A stretch of DNA of 35,266 bases from Chloroflexota bacterium. Lineage in GTDB: Bacteria; Chloroflexota; UBA6077; SHYK01. The position numbers and the translations under genes are program-made. The notes beneath the pieces were generated by a model, which ran no database searches, had not been told where the DNA came from, and saw only the letters and a program-made list of their open reading frames with translations. The stretch covers positions 1-35,266 of the forward strand of contig JACQOR010000045.1 of assembly GCA_016202435.1 (NCBI GenBank), given 5' to 3'. Of this stretch, positions 15,636-24,906 are shown one piece after another; positions within the stretch are counted from its first letter, which is position 1, and the number at the start of each line of letters is the position of its first letter.

Positions 15636-18086
15636 ATGCGGGTACCCCTTCGCTGGCTCAAAGAGTTTGTGGACCTATCTGTGTCTGCCGATCAGATCGC
15701 GGCCCAGCTCACACTGTCCGGCACCGAAGTAGGGACCATCATTCGCCTCGGCGCCAACTGGGACCGGATCGTCATCGCGAAGGTCGAGACGATTGAGCCC
15801 CACCCGAACGCCGAGCACCTCTTCGTCGCTCAAGTGCGTACCAGCGGCGACCCGTTCACGATCGTCACGGGCGCGCCAAACCTCAAGGTGGGTGACGTCG
15901 CTCCGCTCGTGCTGGTCGGCGGCCGCCTCGGGCCCGGCCTGGAGATCGCCCAGCGCAGCTTCCGGGGGATCGCCTCCCAGGGCATGCTGTGCTCCGGCGA
16001 CGAACTGGGAATCTCTCCCGACAAGGACCACATCTACGTGCTCGAGCCCGACGCACCGGTCGGGATGGACCTGCGTGCCTACCTGGGCGACGACATCCTG
16101 GACATAGAGCTGACGCCTAACCGACCGGACTGCATTAGTATTCTCGGCATCGCCCGCGAGGTCGCTGCTCTCACGGGTGCCCCGCTCCGGACGCCCCAAC
16201 TGGCCCCACCCGACGGCGTGCGTTCGGTGACCGACTTCGTAAGGATCTTCGTCGACGATCCGGACCTGTGTCCTCGCTATACCGCCGCCTACCTGGAGCG
16301 GACCCAGGTCAAGGAATCACCCCCCTGGATGCAGCGTCGGCTCTACCAGTGTGGTATGCGACCCATCAATAACCTCGTGGACGTCACCAACTACGTGATG
16401 TTCGAATTGGGTCAGCCGATGCACGCCTTTGACGCGGACAAGCTCGCGGACGCAGGCATCCGCGTGCGGCGGGCGCGCCCTGGAGAGCGCTTGACCACCA
16501 TAGACGGCGTGGACCGTGAAATGCCTCCGGACGCGCTCCTCATTGCCGACTCGAACCGCCCCATCGGCGTGGCCGGCATTATGGGAGGCCTGGACAGCGA
16601 GATTTCGGAGCGGACGAGCCGGTTGGTTTTGGAGTCCGCCACCTTCCATGGCCCCTCGATTCGCCGGACCGCTCAGGCGTTGCGGCTAGCGAGCGAGGCG
16701 TCCAAGCGATTCGACAAAGGTCTCGACGTGGAGCTGCCCTCCCTGGCCTCTCATCGCGCTATCGGATTGATGGCCGAGTTGGGCGGGGGCACCCCGGCCT
16801 CGGGACTCTTGGACCTACGGGCGGCCCCGGCGGCGCCCCGATCGGTGAGCTTCGCCGCTGCCGACATCGCCGGCCTTATTGGCGCGACCTACCCTGACGA
16901 CCAGATCGCCACCATTCTCGATCGCTTGGGTTTCGAGGTTCGCCGCGGCGACGGCCGATTCGAGGCGCAAGTCCCTTCCTGGCGGGGCGACGTCGAGGGG
17001 ACGGCCGACATCGCCGAGGAAATTGCGCGGGTCAGCGGCTACGACGCGATCCCCACCGTCCTCCCAACCGGCCGCCTGCCCGCGCCCGTCGAGGAAGCGC
17101 CACTCAGGTGGGCCGAGGTCGTCCGAACCCGCCTGGCCTCGGCCGGGCTTCAGGAAATCATCACCTACTCCCTCGTCGATCCTCGCGCCGTGGGGAAACT
17201 GGATGCCAGCGCGCCGTTTCCGGACATCCCGCCCGACGAGACGATCCCACTGGCCAACCCCATGAGTGCGGATCGCAGCCGTCTGCGCTCGACCCTATTA
17301 CCGAGTGCGCTGGCTACCGTCGGCGAGAACCTCCGCTACCAGTCGCGAGTCTGGCTGTTCGAGATTTCGAAGGTTTTCCTACCGCCTCTGGCGCCACTCC
17401 CTACCGAGGAGCGTCGGCTCGTGATTGCCATGGCGGGTGCCCGCCAGCCCGGTTGGGGCAGCGGACCTGAGGCCACAGACTTCTACGATCTCAAGGCGGC
17501 GGTCGAGGCGGCGTTTTCCGCGGTCCGAGCTGGATCCCCCGTGGTCGAGCCGGCCGGCCCTTCCCAAGTGCGGGCTCGCGGCGGCGACCTGGCTATTCCC
17601 TCTTCCTGGCTGCATCCTGGCCGTGGAGCTTGTATCCGGACCCCCGACGGGCGAGAAATCGGAATCATGGGGCAGGTCCACCCCCGGGTGGCGGCTCGTT
17701 TCGAAGTCGAGAATACCGAGGTCTATGCCGCGGAGCTGGACTTCTCCACACTGGTCGACCTCGCCCGGGACGAGGTCGAGGTTCGCCCACTGCCTCGATA
17801 CCCGGCGGTTGAACGCGATCTCGCGGTCGTGGTGGACGAGTCGGTCCCCCACCGCGATGTGGAGCAACTGATACGTCGGACGGCGGGGCCGCTCCTCGAA
17901 AACCTTGCCCTGTTCGACGTGTATCGGGGCGCGCCCGTTCCGGAGGGAAGACGCAGTCTAGCCTACGCCCTCACTTTCCGCGCGTTTGACCGGACGTTGG
18001 CAGATGAAGAGGTAGCCTGGGCACTGGAATCGATTCAGCGCGAGCTGGCCGGAAGGTTCAACGCCTCGATTCGGGGACGGGAGTAG
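15636..18086 (+). CDS. pheT: Phenylalanine-tRNA ligase beta subunit
   Basis: An 816-aa beta subunit of normal length. It starts MRVPLRWLKEFVDL, then has the tRNA-binding OB domain (about 40-150, VTGAPNLKVGDVAPL, SQGMLCSGDELGI), the B3/B4 editing region (NLVDVTNYVMFELGQPMHAFD), the B5 domain, the catalytic-like core (LANPMSADRSRLRSTLLPS) and the C-terminal anticodon-binding FDX-ACB domain (about 720-816, PRYPAVERDLAVVVDE). With PheS it aminoacylates tRNA-Phe and edits mischarged Tyr. It is the fourth gene of the operon and is followed almost without spacer by mutS2. Confidence 0.97.
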   Translation: MRVPLRWLKEFVDLSVSADQIAAQLTLSGTEVGTIIRLGANWDRIVIAKVETIEPHPNAEHLFVAQVRTSGDPFTIVTGAPNLKVGDVAPLVLVGGRLGPGLEIAQRSFRGIASQGMLCSGDELGISPDKDHIYVLEPDAPVGMDLRAYLGDDILDIELTPNRPDCISILGIAREVAALTGAPLRTPQLAPPDGVRSVTDFVRIFVDDPDLCPRYTAAYLERTQVKESPPWMQRRLYQCGMRPINNLVDVTNYVMFELGQPMHAFDADKLADAGIRVRRARPGERLTTIDGVDREMPPDALLIADSNRPIGVAGIMGGLDSEISERTSRLVLESATFHGPSIRRTAQALRLASEASKRFDKGLDVELPSLASHRAIGLMAELGGGTPASGLLDLRAAPAAPRSVSFAAADIAGLIGATYPDDQIATILDRLGFEVRRGDGRFEAQVPSWRGDVEGTADIAEEIARVSGYDAIPTVLPTGRLPAPVEEAPLRWAEVVRTRLASAGLQEIITYSLVDPRAVGKLDASAPFPDIPPDETIPLANPMSADRSRLRSTLLPSALATVGENLRYQSRVWLFEISKVFLPPLAPLPTEERRLVIAMAGARQPGWGSGPEATDFYDLKAAVEAAFSAVRAGSPVVEPAGPSQVRARGGDLAIPSSWLHPGRGACIRTPDGREIGIMGQVHPRVAARFEVENTEVYAAELDFSTLVDLARDEVEVRPLPRYPAVERDLAVVVDESVPHRDVEQLIRRTAGPLLENLALFDVYRGAPVPEGRRSLAYALTFRAFDRTLADEEVAWALESIQRELAGRFNASIRGRE

Positions 18087-18135
18087 CGCCATACCAATTC
18101 TCGAGCGCCACCTCGCGGCTCTCGAGTTCCCCAAG

Positions 18136-20484
18136 GTGCGGGCGCTGCTGCGGCGACACACCAGCTTCGCAGCCAGCTCCGCGCTGGCGGACGGCCTCAT
18201 GCCGTCCATCGACCTTGAGGAGATCCTTCGAGAGCAAGATACCGTCGCTGAAGCGAGGCTGCTCTTTGAGAGCCGCCCCGGCACCGGTGTGCGGGCCGCT
18301 CACGACATCCGTCCCTACGTTCGGCACGCGACACTAGCCGGCGTGCTCCAGCCGTGGCAGCTTCTCGAGATCGCCACGACCATCTCGGCGGGTCGTTCGA
18401 TTCGCGCGCTCCTCCTCAGAGAAGAATTCCGCGCCCCGAATCTCGTGGCGCATGCGGAGCGCATTGCAGATCTGAGCCCCCTCGAGAACGCCATCCGTCG
18501 GGCGATGGACGACGAGCGCGCCATCCTCGACAGCGCGAGCGCGCGGCTATACGCGCTTCGGAGCCAGGTGCGGCTCGCGCACGAGCGGCTCCTGCGCCGT
18601 CTCAATGAAATGATGGCGATCCCAAACGTCCGAGAAGCTCTCCAAGAAGTCGTCGTGACCATGAGGTCTGGCCGCTACGTACTTCCCGTGAAGGCCGATT
18701 TCCGGGGCCGAGTTCCGGGGATTGTCCACGACCAATCGGGGAGCGGTGTCACATTGTTTGTGGAGCCGCTATCCATCGTCGATCTCGCCAACCAGTGGCG
18801 GGAGTTGGGTCTCCAAGAGCAGCAGGAAATCGAGCACATCCTCAAACAATTGAGTGCTCAGATTGCCAAGGCGGCGGCTCCACTCACTCATCTCGTGGAA
18901 GCTCTCGCCGCGCTCGACCTTGCGTTTGCCCGGGCCAAGCTCGCCCAGGAAATGCGCGCCGAGCGGCCGCAGGTCGATCCGATTCCGGATCGATCTCATC
19001 CCCGCGAGGTGGTCTCGCTTCGTCAGGCTCGCCACCCGTTGCTCCACGGCGACGTCGTCCCTATCGACATCGAGCTGGGCCGGGAATTCGATACGCTCCT
19101 CATCAGTGGGCCCAACACCGGCGGGAAAACCGTCGCCCTCAAGACCGTTGGTCTGCTTGCGCTCATGGCGCAGGCCGGACTCCAGATTCCCGCGGCCCCA
19201 GGCTCGAGAGTCTCGGCCTTTCACGGCGTCTACGCGGACATCGGAGATGAGCAAAGCATTGAGCAGAGCCTGTCGACGTTCTCTTCCCACGTGAGCCGCA
19301 TCGTTGAGATCCTGGACTCGGCCGACTCGGCGTCGCTCGTGCTACTGGATGAGATTGGGGCGGGCACTGATCCCCAGGAGGGCTCGGCTCTGGGGCGCGC
19401 GCTGCTCGCCCACCTGGCGCAGGCCCGCATATACACGGTGGCCACCACCCACTCCTCGGAGTTGAAGATCTTCGCTTCCCACACCGCGCGCATAGAAAAC
19501 GCCTCGGTTCAATTCGACGTCGAAACCTTGCGGCCCACATACCACCTGTTGCTCGGCGTGCCGGGACTCAGCAATGCACTCACCATCGCCGAGCGACTGG
19601 GGATGCCGCGCGAGATCATCGAGGCCGCCCGTGAGGCCCTGGAGCCGAGCGAACGCCGCGCCGACGAACTGCTCGGCGATATTCACGAGCAGCTGGGCCA
19701 GGTGCGTGTGGAGAGGGCAACGGCGCTGCGGTCCCGGCGTGAGGCGGAGCGCGTCGAGCAGGAGCTCCAAGCCAGACTCGCCGCGGTGGAGCAAGAGCGG
19801 CAAGTCATCCTGCGGAACGCGGAACGTGAGGGCGCGGCGATGGTCTCCGATCTGCAACGCGAACTGGAGACACTTCGCCGCGAGTTGCGGGGTGCGGCCG
19901 AAGAACGCAAGACCATATCGGCCATCGAAGAACGCCTGGCCGTGACCTGGGCGGAGCAACAAAAGGCCCGGAGATCATCCCGGCCGAGCGAAGCTTTGAG
20001 TCCGCGCGTCGGGGAAGCCGTCACCGTCGAACCGCTGGGCGTGGTCGGCATCGTAAGGGCGATTCCCGATGCGAGCGACGCGATCGAGGTCGATGTCGGG
20101 GGCATGCGCATCCGCGTGGCGGCCAGGGATTTGCGCCCCGCCCCCCCTGCCGCGGTACCGCGAGCTGAGCGCACCTCGCCGGACCCGCGCTACACCCATG
20201 AGATTCATCCGGCATCGGAACGTTCGCCCGCTCCCGATACCGAACTGGATCTCCGGGGGCTGACGGCAGAAGAGGCCCGCGCCCGCCTGGACCAGTATCT
20301 CAGCGAAGCGTACATGCGGGGGCTGCACTCGGTCAGGGTCATCCACGGTAAAGGCGCCGGAGTGCTCCGCGAGGTCGTCCGCGACCTGATATCCGACCAC
20401 GCCCTCGTCCAGGGCCACAAGCTCGCCGAGCCTCGCCATGGTGGCGACGGGGCTACGGAAATTGAGCTCGCCTCCAGGATCTAG
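18136..20484 (+). CDS. mutS2: Endonuclease MutS2 (ATPase with Smr domain)
   Basis: A MutS2 protein, acting on recombination intermediates and, in some bacteria, on collided ribosomes. It has core and clamp regions, a Walker A GPNTGGKT (325-332), LVLLDEIGAGTDPQEG (Walker B and signature region), a coiled-coil region (about 510-620) and a C-terminal Smr nuclease domain (about 704-780, ELDLRGLTAEEA, HGKGAGVLREVV). The GTG start at 18136 cuts off family sequence: the same frame upstream reads ILERHLAALEFPKVRALL, matching the usual MutS2 N-terminus, but has no ATG, GTG or TTG. ATA at 18091 with GGGAG seven bases upstream is the best candidate, giving 797 aa. It follows pheT almost directly. Confidence 0.93.
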   Translation: MRALLRRHTSFAASSALADGLMPSIDLEEILREQDTVAEARLLFESRPGTGVRAAHDIRPYVRHATLAGVLQPWQLLEIATTISAGRSIRALLLREEFRAPNLVAHAERIADLSPLENAIRRAMDDERAILDSASARLYALRSQVRLAHERLLRRLNEMMAIPNVREALQEVVVTMRSGRYVLPVKADFRGRVPGIVHDQSGSGVTLFVEPLSIVDLANQWRELGLQEQQEIEHILKQLSAQIAKAAAPLTHLVEALAALDLAFARAKLAQEMRAERPQVDPIPDRSHPREVVSLRQARHPLLHGDVVPIDIELGREFDTLLISGPNTGGKTVALKTVGLLALMAQAGLQIPAAPGSRVSAFHGVYADIGDEQSIEQSLSTFSSHVSRIVEILDSADSASLVLLDEIGAGTDPQEGSALGRALLAHLAQARIYTVATTHSSELKIFASHTARIENASVQFDVETLRPTYHLLLGVPGLSNALTIAERLGMPREIIEAAREALEPSERRADELLGDIHEQLGQVRVERATALRSRREAERVEQELQARLAAVEQERQVILRNAEREGAAMVSDLQRELETLRRELRGAAEERKTISAIEERLAVTWAEQQKARRSSRPSEALSPRVGEAVTVEPLGVVGIVRAIPDASDAIEVDVGGMRIRVAARDLRPAPPAAVPRAERTSPDPRYTHEIHPASERSPAPDTELDLRGLTAEEARARLDQYLSEAYMRGLHSVRVIHGKGAGVLREVVRDLISDHALVQGHKLAEPRHGGDGATEIELASRI

Positions 20485-20507
20485 CAAGAGCCGCACTGAG
20501 GCTCCCC

Positions 20508-20513
20508 TATAAT
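20508..20513 (+). promoter_or_regulatory. Perfect TATAAT -10 box, candidate leaderless promoter
   Basis: TATAAT at 20508-20513 ends 6 nt before the GTG start of the zinc-ribbon gene. This places the likely transcription start at or beside the start codon, the arrangement of leaderless mRNAs. No -35 element is visible at 16-18 bp. Confidence 0.45.
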
Positions 20514-20519
20514 CGGTTC

Positions 20520-21008
20520 GTGCCACCCCTCGAGGAGCTCATGGTGCTCGCGGAGCGCGGGCTCCGCGTCACCGTTACCGTCCTCGCCACCTATCTGGTG
20601 GCGATCTGGATCGCCACCATCTGGTGGACCTACCGCGACATCCGGTCGCGATCCACGGACGTGTGGCTCCAGGTCACTGCGACACTGCTCGTCGCCGTTT
20701 TCAACTTTCCGGGTCTCTTGATCTACTTCATCCTCCGGCCCCAACAAACGCTGGCCCAGGGGTACGTTGAAGCGCTGGAAGAAGAGGCCTGGCGTCGGAC
20801 CGTCTCCGATTCCAACGTCTGTCCCGCGTGTCAAGAGACGATCGAACCTGACTTTCTCCTCTGCCCCTCGTGTCAGGCGCGCCTCCGCCGCACGTGTTCT
20901 CGCTGCGAGCGGCCGATCCTCCTGAGCTGGAAGCTCTGTCCCTACTGCGGGGCGGCGGCCGGTTCGACCGGCTCTGCGCCTACAACCAGCTCCGCTCCCA
21001 GGGGCTGA
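20520..21008 (+). CDS. Membrane protein with double zinc ribbon
   Basis: A 162-aa protein with two hydrophobic segments (about 18-38 and 50-72), a short linker with EALEEEAWRR, and two C-terminal zinc ribbons: CPAC (101-104) with CPSC (115-118), and CSRC (126-129) with CPYC (140-143). Such proteins bind two structural zinc ions on the cytoplasmic face of the membrane. The function is unknown. The GTG at 20520 fits a leaderless start; an ATG at 20541 with GAGGAG before it would give 155 aa. It follows mutS2 on the same strand and converges with a MATE gene. Confidence 0.8.
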   Translation: MPPLEELMVLAERGLRVTVTVLATYLVAIWIATIWWTYRDIRSRSTDVWLQVTATLLVAVFNFPGLLIYFILRPQQTLAQGYVEALEEEAWRRTVSDSNVCPACQETIEPDFLLCPSCQARLRRTCSRCERPILLSWKLCPYCGAAAGSTGSAPTTSSAPRG

Positions 21009-21090
21009 CGGGGTCGAGTCGGCAGTGATCCCCCACCGGTTCCGTTGGCCAGGGGCGGGGCAGGCCTTCTGTTCGCTCCGGAACTGCATT

Positions 21091-22440
21091 TCAGAAAACC
21101 AGGGCGCGCATGCGGTGCACCCATGTCGCCAACAGCGAGAGTCCGATCACGATGAGTCCGGCCGATAATCCCATCCAGACGCCCACCACCCCGAGTCCGA
21201 TGGTGAAGCACAGAACGTACCCAAGCGGCAGGCCCAGCACCCAGTAGCCCACGAGGTTCGCGACCATCGGCGTGCGCGTGTCGCCGAGCCCCCGGAGAGC
21301 GCCGGTCGCCACGGCCTGAAGGCCATCGAATACCTGGAAAGCCGCTGCCACGAGGAGCAACTTGACGCCGGTGGCGATAACCGCTGGATCACTTGTAAAT
21401 GCCGCTAGGAGCACTTCGGGAATCAGCACAAAGGCGAGGGCGGAGCAGGCCATGAATCCGACGCCGAGCGCCAGAGCAATCCAGCCGCGCCTCCGAGCCT
21501 CAGAAGGATCCTCTGCACCCAGCGACTGACCTACCAGCACCGCGGCCGCCGCTCCGACGCCAAAAGGCACGATAAAGGTCACAGTTGCCACGTTGAGCAC
21601 GATCTGATGGGAGGCCAGTGATGTCGCGGTTAGAGAGCCGGCCAGGGCGGTTGCCGTGGCGAAAACTCCCACCTCCATGGTGAACTGCAGAGCAGCCGGC
21701 AGCCCTAGCGACACCAGGCGACGAAGGCGTCGAACTTCGAGTACTAGGGGCGTTTCCAGCAGGCCCGTATTCCGCTGCCCAGCATGACGGATCGCAAAGA
21801 GCACGAGGGCAGCCGCGAGAGCGGTACGCGATATCAGGGTGGCCAGTGCGGATCCATCCGTACCCAGAGCCGGCATCCCGAAGTGGCCGAAGACGAGGCC
21901 AACGGCCGCGACGAGATTCACGAGATTGCCAACGGCGATCATTCCGGCGATGGGCAACACCACGCCCATCGCTTGCAGGTAGCGTCGGAACGCGGCAAAT
22001 ACCAGAAGGGGCAAGACGCTCCACGCACTGATCTCCATGTACGGCACCACCAGCGCCATCACGCCGGGATCAATGCCCCACATCGAGAGGAGACCGGTCG
22101 AACCCCGCGCGAGGAGCGTTAAGGGGAGCGCACCCAACAACCCCAGGAGGACGCCGTGCTGGAGCCACCGATGGCACTCATTCAGCCGCCCCGCGCCAAA
22201 CGACTGCGACACGACCGTGTCCAGTCCGAGCAGGAGGCCCATCCCAAAGATCGCCACCGTGAAGACCAGAACGTTGCCCAGCCCGACGGCGCCGATGGCT
22301 TCGGCTCCCAAACGGCCGACCACCAGCGTGTCGACGAGACCCATGGTCACCAGCCCGATTTCGGTGGCGACCACCGGGGCGGCCAGGCCTACCACGGCTC
22401 GAAAAGTCGAGGTCGAGCTCGATGGAATCCGGATCGCCAT
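21091..22440 (-). CDS. MATE family efflux transporter (NorM-like)
   Basis: A 449-aa MATE transporter of normal length with 12 helices. Family blocks are LAAPVVATEIGLVTMGLVDTL in helix 1, GLLLGLDTVVSQSFGAGR, QAMGVVLPI in the first half, and GVGAAAAVLVGQSLGAED and ATGALRGLGDTRTPM in the second half. It exports cationic or other small molecules by H+ or Na+ antiport. It starts with ATG at 22440, is divergent from the carboxypeptidase gene and convergent with the zinc-ribbon gene. It is clearly different from the 507-aa MATE at 12307 and is not a recent duplicate. Confidence 0.92.
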   Translation of the reverse strand: MAIRIPSSSTSTFRAVVGLAAPVVATEIGLVTMGLVDTLVVGRLGAEAIGAVGLGNVLVFTVAIFGMGLLLGLDTVVSQSFGAGRLNECHRWLQHGVLLGLLGALPLTLLARGSTGLLSMWGIDPGVMALVVPYMEISAWSVLPLLVFAAFRRYLQAMGVVLPIAGMIAVGNLVNLVAAVGLVFGHFGMPALGTDGSALATLISRTALAAALVLFAIRHAGQRNTGLLETPLVLEVRRLRRLVSLGLPAALQFTMEVGVFATATALAGSLTATSLASHQIVLNVATVTFIVPFGVGAAAAVLVGQSLGAEDPSEARRRGWIALALGVGFMACSALAFVLIPEVLLAAFTSDPAVIATGVKLLLVAAAFQVFDGLQAVATGALRGLGDTRTPMVANLVGYWVLGLPLGYVLCFTIGLGVVGVWMGLSAGLIVIGLSLLATWVHRMRALVF

Positions 22441-22603
22441 GGCCAGCCATTCTACGGGCAGACCTAAAGAGCGCCGCTCGCTGAGCAGGAATGGCCGGCC
22501 GCCACGTGGCCCGGCGCCTCGCCTGCCACATCCTCGACCACGTATAGGACAGCGAGCATCGCGTGCCTGACCGATCCCTCAGCGTTGTGGCAGACTCTTC
22601 CGC

Positions 22604-23395
22604 ATGCGCCGAACCATTTCCTTCGCTCTGGGCTTCTGGTTCGTCACCGGCTTCCTGCCCACCGCCGTCGCCAGCGATCAGTCGGTGGACGACGACCATC
22701 CGCTCCTCGTCGCCGCGCTCGCAAACCGGGTCGCCGCTGCGGCCTGCTCCCTGGGGGAGAGCGAGCGCGACCATGCGCTTTTGCCCGCCACGCGCGCCGA
22801 CGCGCTACCCGATGGGTATGCGCCGCCTGATCTTGTGCCAATCGCCTCGGCCGGGGTGCCCCAGCGGGGATCCCAGCAACTCCGCGCGATCGTCATCCCG
22901 GACGTCCTGGACATGACTCAGGCGGCCCAGTCGGATGGCGTCCCGCTCTTCGTGTCCTCGGGTTACCGGTCCTACGCCGTCCAGGTGAGCACCTACCGTT
23001 ACTGGGTGGGGCTGCGCGGCCTCGAGGCCGCCGACCGGGTATCCGCCCGCCCCGGCCACTCCCAACATCAGCTGGGCATTGCCATCGATTTCAACTTCGG
23101 CAGCCTCGGAGGCTTCACGACGAGTCCGGCCGGGCTTTGGCTGTGGGACCATGCCCAGGAGTACGGCTTCGTCTTCCCCTACACCCTCGCTTCGATTGCC
23201 CGCACCGGGTACATCTTCGAGCCGTGGCACGTACGCTGGGTCAGCCGCGAGCTTTCGATGCTGATGTGGCAGGAGGAGTACCAGTATTCAGAGACGCTCG
23301 CGGCCGACGACTACGTGGCACTGGCGCGCTCCGTCCTGCTGGAGGGCAGCGCCAGTGCCACGACTGCCTGCGAACGGGTGCTCAGCGCGACCTGA
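22604..23395 (+). CDS. Secreted M15 family D-alanyl-D-alanine carboxypeptidase (VanY/DacB type)
   Basis: A 263-aa zinc peptidase that trims D-Ala from peptidoglycan stem peptides outside the membrane. An N-terminal signal (MRRTISFALGFWFVTGFL, about 1-24, cleavage near AVAS) precedes an unassigned segment (25-90) and the M15B domain: SSGYRSYAVQ (119-128), the zinc motif SQHQLGIAIDF with H155 and D162, and EPWHVRWV with E206 and H209. All expected metal ligands and the catalytic Glu are present. It is monocistronic, divergent from the MATE gene and convergent with the CorC-type gene. No van regulatory genes are nearby, so a housekeeping wall role is likelier than glycopeptide resistance. Confidence 0.9.
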   Translation: MRRTISFALGFWFVTGFLPTAVASDQSVDDDHPLLVAALANRVAAAACSLGESERDHALLPATRADALPDGYAPPDLVPIASAGVPQRGSQQLRAIVIPDVLDMTQAAQSDGVPLFVSSGYRSYAVQVSTYRYWVGLRGLEAADRVSARPGHSQHQLGIAIDFNFGSLGGFTTSPAGLWLWDHAQEYGFVFPYTLASIARTGYIFEPWHVRWVSRELSMLMWQEEYQYSETLAADDYVALARSVLLEGSASATTACERVLSAT

Positions 23396-23426
23396 GCCTG
23401 AGGCTCATCAGAACAATGGGAGCGCC

Positions 23427-24704
23427 TCACGCCCCGATCTGAGGACTTCCAGCTTCTTCAGCAAGCACCACCTGGACCCGACGGACGCGCCGCCCGGTGG
23501 TGGATAGCACCTTGATTCGGCAGGTCGGCAAGGTGACCAGGTCTCCGGCAGCGGGCACCCGGCCCAGTTCGCCATAGACGAGGCCGGCAAGCGTCTCGTA
23601 CTCCTCGTCCGACAGACGCAACGGGAGAGCTTCGTTCGCGTCGTGGATGCTGAGCCCGGCATCCATGATCGCCTCCCGTTCCGAGATGAACTGGATTCGC
23701 TCCTCCTCCGCGTCGTACTCATCACGAATTTCCCCGACGATCTCTTCCAGCAGATCCTCCACCGTTACGAGCCCAGCCGTGCCCCCGTACTCGTCCACAA
23801 CCAGCGCCATCTGGGTCCGGAGGCGCTGAAGGTCGTGGAGTAGCTCATCGATCTTCCTCGTTTCCGGGACCACGTGAATCGGCCGCGCCAATGGCGCGAG
23901 CGGCTGGTCCTGCTGACCGGCACGCATGCTGGCGGCGAGATCCCGGAGGTGGACGACGCCCAGCACGTGGTCGAGATCGCCCTCTGTGACGGGAAACCGG
24001 GAATGTCCGGTACTGACCGCCAGATCGAGCGCCTCGGTCACGCTCGTCGACACGTCGATGGCGACGATGTCGACTCGCGGCAACATGATCTCGCTGACAT
24101 CGCGGTCGCTCATCTCAAAAATGCTGGTGATCATCTCGCGCTCCTCACGCTCGAGCGCCTGCGTCTCCTCAACCGCATCCACGAGCACGCGCATGTCCTC
24201 CTCGGTAGTTGCATCGCGCTCCGAAGAATTCAGACCGAAGAGACGACGAAACGTTGAGCGGACGAGTAGATTCTCGAGCTGCACGAGCGGCGCGGTCAGA
24301 GAGGCAGCCAGGCGAGCCGGATGGTAGAGACGGCCCGCCACCGTTTCGGAGCGCACTGCCCCCAGCGCTCTTCCGAAAGTCTGAGACGTGAGCAGTGCCA
24401 GCAGGGCTCCAGCGAGCATCCCAATTCGACCTTCTCCGCTCAGGGACCAGGTGAGAGCCGCAACCACCGCGATGGCGACCGCGACGGTGACGGCCGAAAG
24501 ATGCACGATGCTGACCGCCGAGCTCAAACCACTCGGGTCCTGCGTCACCTCAGCCAGCGCTTCCAGGCGAGGAACTCCTCGCTGCATGAGGAAACGGAGG
24601 CGCGCTGCGTTGAGGTAGCTAAAGGCCGTCTGCGCCGATGAGGCGATCGCGATTACCGCGACGCAAGCCGCGAAGCCGGAAATCGATATCCAGGGCTCAA
24701 TCAT
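23427..24704 (-). CDS. CNNM/DUF21 membrane protein with CBS pair and CorC_HlyC domain
   Basis: A member of the HlyC/CorC (CNNM) family linked to Mg2+/Co2+ efflux or membrane-stress tolerance. Order: DUF21 membrane region with three or four helices ([20 protein letters not shown] onward), the linker [29 protein letters not shown] typical of the family, a CBS pair (about 200-330, [40 protein letters not shown]) and a C-terminal transporter-associated domain ([19 protein letters not shown]). I chose ATG 24704 (425 aa) because GAGG lies eight bases upstream and homology begins there; the ORF track starts at GTG 24758. It acts alone at the inner membrane; the transported ion is not decided by sequence. 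Confidence 0.9.
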   Translation of the reverse strand: MIEPWISISGFAACVAVIAIASSAQTAFSYLNAARLRFLMQRGVPRLEALAEVTQDPSGLSSAVSIVHLSAVTVAVAIAVVAALTWSLSGEGRIGMLAGALLALLTSQTFGRALGAVRSETVAGRLYHPARLAASLTAPLVQLENLLVRSTFRRLFGLNSSERDATTEEDMRVLVDAVEETQALEREEREMITSIFEMSDRDVSEIMLPRVDIVAIDVSTSVTEALDLAVSTGHSRFPVTEGDLDHVLGVVHLRDLAASMRAGQQDQPLAPLARPIHVVPETRKIDELLHDLQRLRTQMALVVDEYGGTAGLVTVEDLLEEIVGEIRDEYDAEEERIQFISEREAIMDAGLSIHDANEALPLRLSDEEYETLAGLVYGELGRVPAAGDLVTLPTCRIKVLSTTGRRVRRVQVVLAEEAGSPQIGA

Positions 24705-24815
24705 GGAAGCCGCCTCGCGGCTTTCGCGCCTAGCAGCGGGCGAAGCATCCGTGACCACAAGGCGACCGATCCTTTGTCAAGCGGGTTCTGCGCCGGCCGA
24801 TAGGCCCTGCTATCG

Positions 24816-24865
24816 GTAGGGGCACAGCATGCTATGCCCGCGGGCGACGCGTGCGTCGCCCCTGC
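24816..24865. repeat. Double-palindrome REP-like element
   Basis: GGGCACAGCATGCTATGCCC (24820-24839) and GGGCGACGCGTGCGTCGCCC (24842-24861) are two adjacent near-perfect hairpins, bounded by GTAGGGGC on the left and GCCCCTGC on the right, which are partly complementary. It lies in the 202-nt gap between prs and the CorC-type gene. This GTAGGGGC...GCGTCGCCCC pattern is familiar to me as a dispersed repeat in Chloroflexota-like genomes. It could also act as an RNA 3'-end stabiliser for prs. Confidence 0.65.
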
Positions 24866-24906
24866 GAGACACCGATTAAGGTCCATCAGACCATGTGTCA
24901 CGAAGC

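Noticed and set aside
23394-23408. TGAGCCT-G-AGGCTCA palindrome between the convergent carboxypeptidase and CorC-type genes as a bidirectional terminator
   Set aside because: The loop is too small and no T-run is present on either strand; it may be structured but is not a convincing terminator.
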